DNA of 64,000 nucleotides from Plutella xylostella (lineage: Eukaryota > Arthropoda > Insecta > Lepidoptera > Plutellidae): positions 2,931,501 through 2,995,500 of the forward strand of contig NC_064011.1 of the NCBI RefSeq assembly GCF_932276165.1, in the 5' to 3' direction. Numbering within the stretch: the stretch's first letter is position 1; each line of letters starts with the position of its first letter. The notes beneath the pieces are model-generated. The model made no database searches. It was not told where the DNA came from and was given only the letters and a program-made list of their open reading frames with translations. Positions 9,941-23,507 of the stretch are shown here, in pieces. A program made the translations under genes and the position numbers.

Positions 9941-10061
9941 GGTTCCTGTCTAGGTGCGTTCAGCTCCACGTTCCCTGTGGCCTTCCTGGAGCCACATCTC
10001 AACAAGCACAACCAGTTCTCACTGCTGAACCGGATCGCCGACCACTCGCTTGAAGCTCAAG
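9941..10061 (+). CDS. RyR: RyR exon 1 of this window
   Basis: The acceptor is TATCCCTCAG and the exon reads GSCLGAF..., including the stretch [17 protein letters not shown]. It ends one base into a codon. Its donor is GTATTA, a poor match to the GTAAGT/GTGAGT used by most other exons, because the intron begins directly with the (TTA)n tail of a LINE remnant. The preceding RyR exon is not within the 9.9 kb to its left, which are retrotransposon sequence. Confidence 0.9.
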
Positions 10062-13000
10062 GTATTATTATTATTATTATTAAACTCTTTATTGAACAAA
10101 ATAAATTGTTACAAAGGCGAACTTAATGCTAGCAGCATTTTCTACCAGTTAACCTTTGGTGATGTTGAAAAAGTGATTGGTAGTGCTTACGATAGAAGAT
10201 GGTCTAAATTGAGTACCTAACCAAAATATTAATATACCTATACAATATGAGTAAATAATTATATACATGATACATACATACATACATTACATACATACAC
10301 ATATAATTACATACATAAACTTAAAATTACTATCATCATCGCATAGATAGGGATCAGTTAAGCTGAATGTTCTGCTCTTGGAGGTAGTGGAGACGAACTT
10401 TAGATTTAAAAAGATCTATAGACTTAGTTTGCCTTATATCCAGTGGTAACTTGTTCCACAAGCGAACCGCTGTCACAAGTGAAAGAATCAGAATACCCTG
10501 CCGCATTATGCTCTGGGGTACGAAAGAGAAGATTGCGACTTGGCCGTTGAGGACGGTCAGAAAAGTCGAAGAACGTGAAGCGTTCTGTTAGGTAGGATGG
10601 GGCACAAGAATTCATTCCTTCGGTGACGGATATTGAGCCACTTGAGTTTGTTACGAAAATCAGAGACATGATCATACTTACGCAGGCCAAAAATATAGCG
10701 AATGCATAAGTTGAGCAGACGGTCGAGTTTATCAAGTAGCTCGTCGGTAGGAGGGACACTTTAATAATACACTCACGGGCAATGAGAAAAGCAGCAAATT
10801 ACTCCTAAGTACAGGGTAAAATCTAGCTAAATGACGCCTTCTGCAATATTTAAGTATATTTAACGGCGCATCAGAATATAAGCCACTAAACACATAGACA
10901 TTTTGTTCGAATAGCCGATTAAATGTTTACAAAAAACGGAGGCTATTTTGTATTTTAAGTGGAACTGTTTCTTTGCCCGTGAGTGGAATAAATATAGGGG
11001 AACAAGTCAGAGTCTGTAATATGGGTATCGGAAAACCGGTATATCTATCTACACAGATACATAGATAGTGTGAGATGTAGGTACCCATATATTATTATTA
11101 TATTACTCTCTAAGTTACTGGCTCTGCCTAGTTTACGTAAATTATTTTAACTACAGTATCTCTGACATATTGTTCACAGACATTGTTTGTTAACATTGGA
11201 CTTTAATTACACTCTGTTCTTATTTGGCTAACAAACTTATTACCATTATAAATACATAACCATAGATTTAAAAAAAAAATCACAGTCTATCGCACTACCT
11301 ATCACTTTCTCCACAAGGCCCAAGGTTAACTGAAAGAGAATGCTTTTAGCATTAAGTTCGCCTATGTACAAATTTAATTATGTCCAGTATAGAATTAATA
11401 ACAATTACCCCTCTCCCCACAGACGTAATGGCGCGCATGGAGCAAAGCATGCCGACGCTCGAAACGATCCTCGGATTAGTCGAGCAATTCGTCGACTCGG
11501 ACAAGACTTATTCAGACTCGCCTCACGTCATCGATGTGGTGCTGCCGCTGCTGTGCTCGTACCTGCCGTTCTGGTGGGCGCAGGGACCCGACAACGTCAC
11601 GCCCAGCGGCGGGTATGTACCTATATACTAACTAAGTATATAGAGCTAGAGACACCTCGCCACTCATATGCATTGGAAGGCCGAGAGAAGCGAGGAAAGC
11701 CGTAAGGGAAAGGCAAATAATTGAAAGCATTATAGCCAACTGAAACGAGGCAAAACCATTAAAACCCTCGTCAACTAGCAAAAACTCAGACTTAAGAGGT
11801 GTTAAAGAACCGATAACGATATTTGATCTTAAGGGTTTAGAAAATATCGGTAAAGTTCATGTTGCCTCGCTGCGCTTGGCTCTCTAGGCTTTAGGTAATG
11901 CAAGTCTGTCATGAAAAGAGTCTCCCTGAGATACGTAAGGTAAGTATCAACTTTACTTTACATATATACGTCCGGCGCACCCCGGGCAGTCAGCTACCCT
12001 CGCTGTACCAACTGGTGAATCCTATCACCAAAATGACAAACCCTAGACCAGCTGTAGTAGGTATTTGTCAACGAAACGCTACAATAGAGATCCCAAGTCA
12101 AATAAAACTTCTTCTTCTCCCCAGAAACCACGTAACAATGGTGACAGCCGACCACATGAACCAACTTCTCAAGAACGTGCTCAAACTAATTAAGAAGAAC
12201 ATTGGCAACGAAAACGCTCCCTGGATGACTCGCATAGCTACCTACACGCAACAGATCATTATTAATAGTTCTGAGGAACTGTTGCGTGAGAGCTTCCTGC
12301 CGTTGGCCGAGAGGGTTCGCAAGAGGACGGATAACATGTTCCATAAGGAGGAGAGCTTGAGAGGGTTTATTAAGGTATGTTAATAATATGTTTTTGTAGC
12401 GCAAAAGTAAAAATATTTTTGGAGTTTATGTCAGTGGTATTAAGTTTAAATTATGGTGGTTGGCCTTTAAAAATAGATAAAAGGCATAATTATATAGTAA
12501 AAAAAGGCAGTTTGCAATCATTCTTAAGTCTACCTAAATTCACGAAAAGAACTTCCTGGAGTGACGTTTCACCTGTTCATTTAATAAGTCAAAGTCAAAG
12601 TCAAAATTTTTTATTCATCGTACAAATATAAAATTTTCTGATGAACGTCAATTTTTACAAATTACTCTCCGTTCGGATAAGGGAGGGCTCTTTCTGTCTA
12701 AGGAGAAGAACGGAGGCAAGAAACTCCTGAGCCATCTTTTCAAAAAAAAGACTTAAAACTAGTTGGTATACAATACATATAAGCTTAATTATTATTATTA
12801 TAATAATATGAGCAGAGCTAACTACTTATCACAGCCATGCATTAACGTCCTCTAAGTAATCATCAATTCTATAATAAGCTTTTTTACTGAGTTTCTCTTT
12901 AATGTAACACTTAAACTTATTCTCTGGCATTTGAGCAACTTCTGCTGGAAGCTTATTATAAAATCTAATACAGTACCCTAAAAACGATTTATTAACTTTC

Positions 13001-16000
13001 GCCAGACGCATCGCTGGAAAAGCCAGCTTATGCTTGTTCCTAGTATTAATGTCATGATTACTGCCAATTGTATCAAAAGTTGAAATATTCTTTCGTACAT
13101 ACATTAAATTGGAAAAAATGAACTGACATGGAACTGTAAGGATGTTAATTTCTTTAAATAGTTCTCTCAATGAATCCCTGGAACCAAGTTTGTATATAGA
13201 GCGGATGGCTCTTTTCTGTAATACAAATATAGTCTCAATATCAGCGGCTCTACCCCAAAGCAAAATGCCATACGACAATAAGCTGTGGAAATAACTAAAG
13301 TAAACTAATCTGGCGGTTTCAACGTCGGTCAGTTGTCTAATTTTCCGTACAGCAAAAGCTGCCGAGCTCAACCTTCCAGCCAATTTGGCAATGTGAGGTC
13401 CCCATTGTAACTTTGAATCTATAGTCATACCAAGAAAGACAGTATCATTAACTAGGTCCAATTTATTCCCATCTAGAATAATGTTAGTATCGCATTGTCT
13501 AACATTCGGCAGTGTAAATTTAATACATTTCGTTTTCTTAGAATTCAATAAAAGATTATTTACGGTAAACCAATCGTGTATGTCAGATAGAATAGAATTA
13601 ATTTCATAAAAAATATTTTCACTTCTTTTAACTTTAAAAAGCAAAGAAGTATCGTCAGCAAATAAAACTATATTAGTCAATTTTTCAACCATAAAAGGCA
13701 AGTCATTAATATAAATGAGGAATAAAAATGGTCCTAGAATAGATCCTTGAGGGACGCCTATCTTTACATGAGCCCCCTGTGATTTAGTATTATTAATATC
13801 GACCCTTTGTTGCCTCTTGTCTAAATATGAAGCTATCAAATCTAAAGCCTTTCCTCCTATTCCATAGTATCTCAGTTTCGAAATTAAAGTCTGATGGTCC
13901 ACACAATCAAACGCCTTCGACAGATCACAGAAGACTCCAATAGCATCGTGATGGTCTTCCCAGGCGTCAAATATGTGCTTAATTAACGCAGTACCGGCAT
14001 CGGTTGTTGATTTGCCTTTTGTAAAACCATACTGCTGGCTATGAAACAGTCGAGCTTCATTGAAATGCAAAAGCATCTGACTGAGTATGATCCTCTCAAA
14101 TATTTTACTCAAAACTGGAAGAACCGAGACAGGCCTGAAATTTGCAGGGTCCTCCATATCCCCACTCTTGAACAGAGGTATAATTTTACTCAATTTCATA
14201 AGATCTGGGAACACACCTTCAGCGATACATTTATTAAAAATGTTAGCCAAAATTGGGGCGATTTTATTAATAATAGAAAGAACAAATTTAACTGACATTC
14301 CCCACAAGTCTTCAGTTTTCTTCATATTTAAGGACTTAAATGTTTTTATAATAATTAATGTATTTATATATCTGAATTTAAATTCCTTATCGGTTGAAGG
14401 TGCGTTCTCCTTCATCAGGGTTTCAGCTAATGTAGCTGAAGAATCTAGGTTGCAAGTAGTCTCTAAAGGAATGTTCGTAAAAAACTCTTCAAAAACTCTC
14501 GCCACCTCGTCATTTGATGTTATTATGTCATTGCCTACCTTTAAAGATAAATTAGTCTCGCGTGTTCGATTCTTCCCCGTTTCGTTATTAATAATATTCC
14601 AAATGGCCTTAGATTTGTTAGCCGAGTCTTTAATCTTGTTATTAATAAAAATTGTCTTCGCACAGTGACAGACACATTTGTACATTTTGCTATATTTCTT
14701 CACATAAGATTGAAAGTCAGGGCGGAGTATGAATGTTTTCATCTCATACAGATCATATAATGTCGCCCTGCTTTTGCGAATACCATCTGTAGCCCAGTCA
14801 CAAAATTTAATTTTATTGTCAATCAAAACTTCCTTCGTTTCAAAATTACTCTCAAACTCATCAGCTATTATCTTAAATAAGTTAGTATACATCTCATTAG
14901 AATTGCAATCTACTTTAACCCTCGGAAGTTTTTCGTCTAGTTTCTTCAAGTAATTGTCAATTTTCTTTGTAGTAATCGGTCTGCATAATATGTACAAAGC
15001 ACCCTAAATTAACGCTAATTTGACTGGCCAATTCTTTCAACACGGTGAAAAACCCTAATGTAGTCAATGCGTTTGATATCGACCCAACTAGAAGAAGTCT
15101 AGCAAGTAATGTTTCAAGTTCTCATCAAGCACTCCCGAATACTCCTGACATATTTTTGATCTAAACATCCCACTTCCTTACAGTCCTCAACAGACGACAC
15201 GTCTCAAGTGGAGTCCCAGATCCAAGAAGACTGGCAGCTGCTGGTCAGAGACATCTACTCCTTCTACCCGCTGCTCATCAAGTACGTGGACCTGCAGCGG
15301 AACCACTGGCTCCGGAACAACGTCAACGGTGAGGGAACCCTAAAAATAAATTTCAGAATTTAGGTGCCGGTAAACTTCTTACACTAAGGTATTGGTGGCC
15401 ATTTGCACAGGAAAACGAGACCTAAGCAGATGAACCGATGAAGTTAGATAGTAGCTGAAAGACGGGGTGAAATTTTATCAATGAACTTCTGAAAATATGG
15501 AGGCTGTATGATTAGGATTTTTTTATTATACTTGATGCTCTAAATCCTGTTGGACTGACTGCCTTGTACGAGTTTCCGTCAAACGCTGAAATTTCGTCAT
15601 AGAGCCTCAGGAAGGAAAATATCTTTACTCATGGAGATAATACAAAAAATACTATTTCACTTTTTTTTTATTGTCTACAGAGGCGGAAGAGTTGTACAAC
15701 CACGTGGCAGAGATCTTCAACATCTGGTCCAAGAGCCAGTACTTCCTGAAGGAGGAACAGAACTTCATATCGGCCAACGAAATTGACAACATGGTGAGTG
15801 ATAACTTTTATGGAATTTCAATCAAAAGTTGATAGCATGATAGGACGCCACGAGAAATTCGTGATGAGAGTAAAAGAGGCAGATTTATTAATTAATAAAA
15901 ATTATTGACTTATCACAATCATCAATGATTAAACATCTTGCTTTGGGTATTTTATTCACTATTACAGCACTGCACTATTATCTTGTGCACCTATACGTAA

Positions 16001-19000
16001 TTATTCAATTTTAAACAACTATCAAAAACTAATAATACCTACTTTAATTACTATTTAGTGGTGCAGAGTTTTTAGTTTTGTTTGCTCTAAACTATAATTT
16101 AAGGATACAGGCGAATCGTATTCTATTTCTGTTAGCAATATTTAGATGGTGCAGTGCAATACGGGATTACTTTTCTGAAGGCGAATTTTCATCTTGCGCA
16201 ATAATAAGTACATTATTTTGTGAATTTCTACCTACATGCACAATTTACGTACCTAACTGACGTGTTCATATTTCAATATTGTCACATTTAATATCCATCT
16301 ATTCACAATATGAGCACCGTACCTTCGGGTTTTTGCCACTTTAGTCTATTGCTATAAACGAATCCCTATAAATGTCCCTGGAATCGAACCCTGGGTATTT
16401 GGCTGTGCCACAATAACCTTCCATCCCAAATATCAGTTTATGTCCACCCTACCACCACCTCATAAAGCTAGTTCATTTCTGCACAACAGTAAGTGTAACT
16501 AACCACTACACCCATCATCATCATCATCATCATCACCACTGTATGTGTTGTAGGTGCTCATTATGCCGACTGCCACCCGTCGAGTCACCACTGTCGTCGA
16601 TGGAGCCCCTCAGGGCGGCGGCAAGGTCAAGGTAAGTGTTGTGTAGCTTGTGTAGTTGTATAGCTATAGCTTGTATCGGTGTACATAGAGTCTGACGAAG
16701 CTAACTTTGAAGCAGAAACAAGTGGCCTACCCTACATACCGACGCGGTATTTTGGTTACTATGATTATAATAATGTCTGTCGATGCCGATTAAAATTTAA
16801 TAGCCCTTTTATTAATAACACCACATTTTGCCTGTTGCAAAGTTAGCTTTGTTGGACTTCTGCTTTTATAGCTACATATATCCACTAGGTCTCTTTGGCT
16901 TAGGATGCGCTTCTTAACCTAACTCCAAACAGCTTTTCGTGAGGGCATGCAGCGAAACAGTTAAGTTTAAATATAACATTATAACGAACAGTATTATTAG
17001 ATAGCCTACCTAATCTAGATAACATAATATAATATAGATTTAAAGTTTTGCGAAATCCTAACTCGTGGTTTCCCTTAATTTAATAATTTAGTGTGTAAAG
17101 AGCGCTTGTACCGACCTAGCTACGTTTATATAGACGTTTTATAGCTTAATATAGTACCTACTTATTTAGTCTTGTAGTCGGCTTGGTAGTGTTTAATTGT
17201 AATAATAATTACTATGAGATAAGACCCTATAATAAAATGTAACCCTAGACGGCTAATTTTTATTAGCGATGTAATAAAAAGCATCTTGCTTGACTTACCT
17301 TTAGTTTCTTAGACAGTTTTTTTAGGAACGCCGACAGTAACCGTTTTCTTCCATCACAGTTAAGTACATGCCAAAACTATAGTCAGATGATAGAAGAATA
17401 CAGATACTTTTTCCACACTTTTTTTAACTTATCTGGCCTTCCCTAGTGGCAATGCTGCTATTCACAGGTGAGGCTTTCGTTGGTTCACATCCGAAAGTAA
17501 GTAGTGTGTTACCTACTTTCGGATGGGCACTGAAAGACTCCCTCTGTATATCAGTAGTCTATGGTAGATCAGATAAGTCACTTCCCCAACCAACATACTC
17601 ACCGAATCCTCCTCTAAATTCCTCAGAAGAAGAAGAAGCACCGCGACAAGAAGCGCGACAAGGACAAGGAGGTGCAAGCCTCGCTGATGGTGGCGTGTCT
17701 CAAGCGGCTGCTGCCCGTCGGGCTGAACCTGTTCGCGGGACGAGAGCAGGAGCTCGTGCAGCATTGCAAGGACAGGTTCTTGAAGGTACTTACTGTGAAG
17801 TGGTTAGGTTTTAGGGTACGGGATAATATATCTCAACAACTAGTAGACTGTTTACTGAATCATAGTTACTATTATCTATGGTCGTATAACCTAAAATATT
17901 CTGTGACTGTGACTATTTTGTCTACCTTTACATAACACCGAAACGAATTTTAGATAAGTGGATGATGATGGAACGTATGAACTGATTCTGAGGTAAATAA
18001 GAATTAGGTTTGGCTGTAAGTGCCTCGATCGAAAATGCTTTTAAACATGTTGTAGCTATAAAAATCGGTCCATACCTAAATTACTTATAGCACAGAATAT
18101 TCAGTAACTAAATAATGTAGTAAATAATTTCGCCATGTTTTTTACAGAAAATGACCGAGCAAGATGTGGCCGAGTTCGCTAAAACGCAGCTGACTCTCCC
18201 GGACAAGATCGACCCGGCCGACGAGATGTCCTGGCAACACTACTTGTACAGGTAACACCTAGAATTTGAATCTTAAAATACTTTGCTCAAATGCCAAAGT
18301 ATGGGATAAATTGTATTTTCCGTAGATTCGGTTGCTTATTGGAATTGTTAGAAACCATCTATTGATACAGGGGTTGAAAAAATGGTAGGTTAAGTATAAT
18401 TTAAAGATGATACAGAATTATTTCCATTATTTGGACGATTCAGGAATCGATCCCTGGATTCCCTGGTTATTCAGACTAACAGTCATAATTACTAAAGTTG
18501 AGTCAATTTAACAGCATAACTACACCTATAGTTTTATCAGCGAGACACATTTGTGTTAGTTAGATAATTAAAAATAGACCACAAGAATCATCGAATTTCA
18601 CATGAGTAAACTCTGACACATTAAATTCTCTCCACTATAACCTATAATTAATCCGGTACTTTTACTTTACCTTTTTGTTTTCCAGTAAACTGGGCTCCAA
18701 GTCTAAAACCACCACTGCCATGGAAACTGCAGCTGAGAACAAGGCGAAAATCATTGATGATACTGTCGAGAGAATTGTGGCCATGAGCAAAGTACTGTTT
18801 GGACTGCACATGGTAAGATGTTTTGGATTTAAATTGTGTTTTAATGAGAGTATACGAGTAGGTTAGAGAGAGCTAGATTGTAGTTTTAAACTCTATGTCA
18901 GAAAGTAATCTTAAACTCTAGCTAGGTATGAGTACTGAAACGGTATTAGGCTGGTACCTACTAAGTAGGCAGCATAGTCAGAGTCTTATTATTAGGATAT

Positions 19001-22000
19001 TGGTTTTGGGTCCATCATCCTAACTCAACTGTAAGTGATTGGATGAATGACTGAATGAAAAGTTAAATGTCCATAATATATCATGTTCTTTTGTTAAATT
19101 TAGTTTATTTTATCTCAAATTGTTTATCACCATGATGACAGATTGAATGAAAAATTTGATGACATAATATTTTATTTTCAATAGTTTTTGTTGTATACCT
19201 ATTTATGTATTTTATTTACTCACCCCACACTGTACTATCTAGATTGACCACCCGCAACAAATGAGTAAGAACGTCTATCGGTCAGTCGTATCGATTCAAC
19301 GCAAGCGCGCCGTCATAGCTTGCTTCAGACATCTGCCACTGCATCAACTTCCAAGGTTATAGGCTTGTCTTGAGTGGATTTTGTGTACTAATGTGAAATA
19401 TAAGGTGTTTTCGAAGTGTGCAGCTAATAAATAATGATACTTACTATAGGTAGTTTAAACTTTACTAATCTGTTTTGTTGTTGTCATCTGTGAGTGAAAT
19501 TAATGATTGTTGATCTTGGATTTGTTAGTTTGTGAATTTTATTGTGTTTCCTTGAGTGTGATGTTGGCATAATATTGCAACTAAGTATCATAGGTTGACA
19601 ACCACTTGCCATAACGTTACAACCAACTGACACTACTTTACAACGACCCGTCGTAATTTTACAACCCGCTGTCATAATTTTATAACCATCATAACTGTAA
19701 CCTCAACTGTCACATTTTGACATCCAACTGTCATAGTCTAAATACAACCGCTATTATCGCATGCTGCTATGGACTAACGTAGGCCACAAAGCCTAAACGT
19801 CGGTCTAACAACTGGAAGAGAGTGCTTTGCGCGGCCAGGAAAAGAGCAGCCGTGGCTTGCTTGAGGTCCACGCACCTGTACAAGCTTAGTCGGTATGTAT
19901 GTCTCTTGATCAGCAAAAGTGAAGAATAGTCAACTGCTGGATGTAGGCCTCCCATGGTGCGCCACAGCATTTTATCCTTACTTATTTAAAAAGTGTCCTT
20001 GAGTGATATAATAATATATGATTGTATTCTTTATGCGGGTGTTGCAAATGTAATATACGTCTGGCAGTCAGCGACTGATGCTCCTCTGCCTGTCTAATCC
20101 TTTCACCACCGTGACTTAATCCTAGATCAGCACTAACTAATGTGTGTCATCAAAAATATGTGTTTTTTCCCAATGCCTGTTTACCTCGTAAGTGATTAAA
20201 GACTTGAGTGTTAACGTATGTTTGTTACTTCACCAGACATCGTGCCTGCAACATATTCTCGAGGACCTACTACGAGTTGTGGCTGGAGGAAGAGAATATT
20301 GGACAAGAGGTCATGATTGAGGACCTTACTGTGAGTATTGTTGTCACTATCTTCATTGATGAAAAATTGTTTTGTTACTACCTACAGTAAGGGGCAGAGA
20401 AATCTGACCCTCAGACTCGGACACTCAGAAGCACTATTACTATGAGAGGGGGGTCAGGTTTCTCTGCCCCTGACCGTACTAAAGTAGACTAATCAGTCCA
20501 TTGCATAGAATATCCTATATTTTTTTTACTAGATTTTTTGGAATTCTTTAAACTGGTATATGCATATGAAACCCAGTCTGCGTTTCGGTTCTTCTAGCTC
20601 TGGAGTTTCTTGCTCCCGTTCTTCTCCTAGAATATAAGAGCACTTTTTCTTTCGAATGGGGAGTAGTTTTTAGATTATTTTGATTAAGAATGTAGTAATT
20701 TTACGGCGAATAAAAATAATAAATTTTTCACATTATTTTCTAATAATAATCTTATCAATATTTCCTCTCCACAGCAATCATTCGAAGACGCGGAGCTGAA
20801 AAAGAGCGACGTGGAAGCGGAGGGCGAAGGCAAGCCCGACCCTCTGACCCAGCTGGTCACCACCTTCTGTAGGGGCGCCATGACTGAACGATCCGGGGCT
20901 TTACAGGTTAGTAATTTATTTTGTATATACAGGATGTTGCAAAAAAATTGCGCTTTTTTAAAAGTTGTGCAACAATAGTAGTAGTTCAGAATGACTCCCT
21001 GAGTGACCCCCTTTCGGCTTAGTATATTTACCACTTTTGCAACACTCTGTATAAGGATCGTTCCGTTCATATAATGGTGACGTAGAAGCGGAGGGCGAGG
21101 GCAAGCCCGACCCTCTGACGCAGCTGGTCACCACCTTCTGTAGGGGCGCCATGACCGAGCGATCGGGGGCTTTACAGGTGGGTCTTCTAACTGAAAGCCA
21201 GAGCAAGCACAGAGAAAATCGCACGTTGACCTTTGCATCTACAACCAATCGTGATTTCTGCCGCCGGCCATCAAGGTCACTGTGCGAGCGAGAGGGTACG
21301 GTTACTGTGCGTTTTTCGCTGTGCTTAGCGGCCGTGCTATATCTAAGAAAATGGCTCTTACGTATTGCTCGACTTTTTAAGCTCACTGCACATTCGCTCT
21401 TCTAAACAAAAAACTAAGGACTAAGTACCTGTCTAAGTTCGTCTATCAACGGGCTGAAGGGAGTCCCACGATTCGTTTACCTGGTCCACCTTAACGAATA
21501 TCGATTCTTCCACTGAAATCTATCTTAATCTTCGTCCACAGGAAGACCCCCTGTACATGTCGTACGCGCACATCATCGCCAAGTCCTGCGGGGAAGAAGA
21601 AGAGGAAGGGGGGGAGGAGGAGGAGGAGGGCGCGGGCGAGGCCGAGGGCGAGGAGGAGGGGGGAGCTAGTATACATGTGAGTTGGAGTTTTGTAGTGAAG
21701 AGAATAGGGAGGGAACCTGATGGTCTTTTAGACTTCTAACACTTCAAAGTCACTTCAAGAGTGAAAAACCACTGTCTATTATGTTAGCTTTTTAGTCCTC
21801 CAAGATTACTATAATATGTTTCGTTACGATTGTGAAATCTGACACAACAAGCCATGCTAAATTTATCTAAATGGCCCTACAGCCTTACAATTACAAGAGA
21901 GATTTAAGGCCATATTGTGTGTGGCGCCATCTACAATTTAATCATGTTATGTATTTTCGCCATTTTTATTTGAATATTCATCATTTATTCATGATAATTT

Positions 22001-23468
22001 TATCACGTTACATGCAGAAAACTATGGAAACATATATGGTATGTAGTGTACGTATTATAAGTCTGAGATACGGGTAGGAAAAATCCAAAATTTGATTAAT
22101 ATGCAAGCTTGTGCATTTTAATATTGAATTTGAAACGGCTTTAATGCAATAGTTATGCTTGCTTTGGCATTTCATTGCAAGAAAATATATTTCTACATAA
22201 TTCATTAGAATCAGTCAAGTTACTATATTAATGTTTATTATTTTAGTTAGATTATGAAAATGTATCATAAGTGAGCCTATGTATGTGACTTTTGTTGCAG
22301 AGAGTTAATATCATAATAAGACATATTAATAGTTATTATAGACATTTATTACACTAGTCAAAAGTTGTTTCTTGGGATGTAATGCTGAAAAATTATGAAA
22401 CCCTGTCCAATAATTTTACGCTATATTTATTTAAAATTATTTATGTATTTCCAAACATTGATTCCAACTCCAAATCTAGCCTTACGTCCCAAACACACTA
22501 AAATCTAAACCATCACACAACACACCGCATAAAGCGCCATATATATTTCTCCAAAAACAACAATATTCACTTCTCTTTCTGACTCCCAATAGGAACAAGA
22601 GATGGAAAAACAGAAGCTACTGTTCCACCAAGCGAGATTGGCCGACCGTGGCGTGGCAGAAATGGTCCTACTACATATTTCTGCTTCGAAAGGTGTGCCA
22701 AGCGATATGGTGATGAAGACACTACAACTGGGTATATCTATTCTGAGAGGCGGTAACATTGATATACAGATGGTGAGTTTGCTTAAATTTTTGAAAATGA
22801 TTGTTTTATTTAAATATGACATGTCTACGTGTGAATTTAATGACAGACACATGTCTTACGCAGATATATGGCTGGCCCACTGAAACTTTAAGATTATAAG
22901 AGCTGTGTTAGGAACCTTATTCTGTGACCAAAAAATACTGTGACTGTATAACTGTGGACCAGTCCAACCGTCAGCATCCACTTAGCTATATTCATCACCC
23001 AGGCTCACTGGTTGAAGACCTTTGTCTTCAGTCTTTCAAGAATAGCCAAGAAGAACATGATTGTGACGAAGCATCAAGTGACTAACATGTTCATGGTTTT
23101 TAGGGTATGCTGAATCACCTCAAAGACAAGAAAGACGTAGGATTCTTCACATCTATTGCTGGTCTGATGAACTCCTGTTCTGTACTGGACTTGGATGCCT
23201 TTGAAAGGAACACCAAGGCTGAAGGTAAGGCTTAGGGTGAAATTTCACCAGTGGTCGACCCGTAGGCGGGTCAATGTACACAACATACTACTGAACTATC
23301 TTTTTATTTATATACATCTAGCTGTTCCCGCGAGCTTCGCTTCGCCTTAAAAAGTTTTCCCGTGGGGATTCCGGGATAAAAAGTAGCCTATGTTCATTCT
23401 CAGGGTCTAGACCCTATGTGTACCAAATTTCATTCAAATCCGTTCAGTAGTTTTGGCGTGAAAGAGTA

Positions 23469-23507
<39 letters not shown>

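Noticed and set aside
10424..10759. 111-codon - strand frame
   Set aside because: The LINE homology in this stretch is in another frame and is broken; this frame has no recognisable protein features.
21079..21177. Fully functional alternative exon 12
   Set aside because: The 5' third and the acceptor are absent, and the nearest AG gives the wrong phase and a stop codon; kept as a partial duplicate only.
23474..23507. CRISPR-like regular repeat
   Set aside because: It is a simple (CAGA)n microsatellite without spacers, in a eukaryotic intron.
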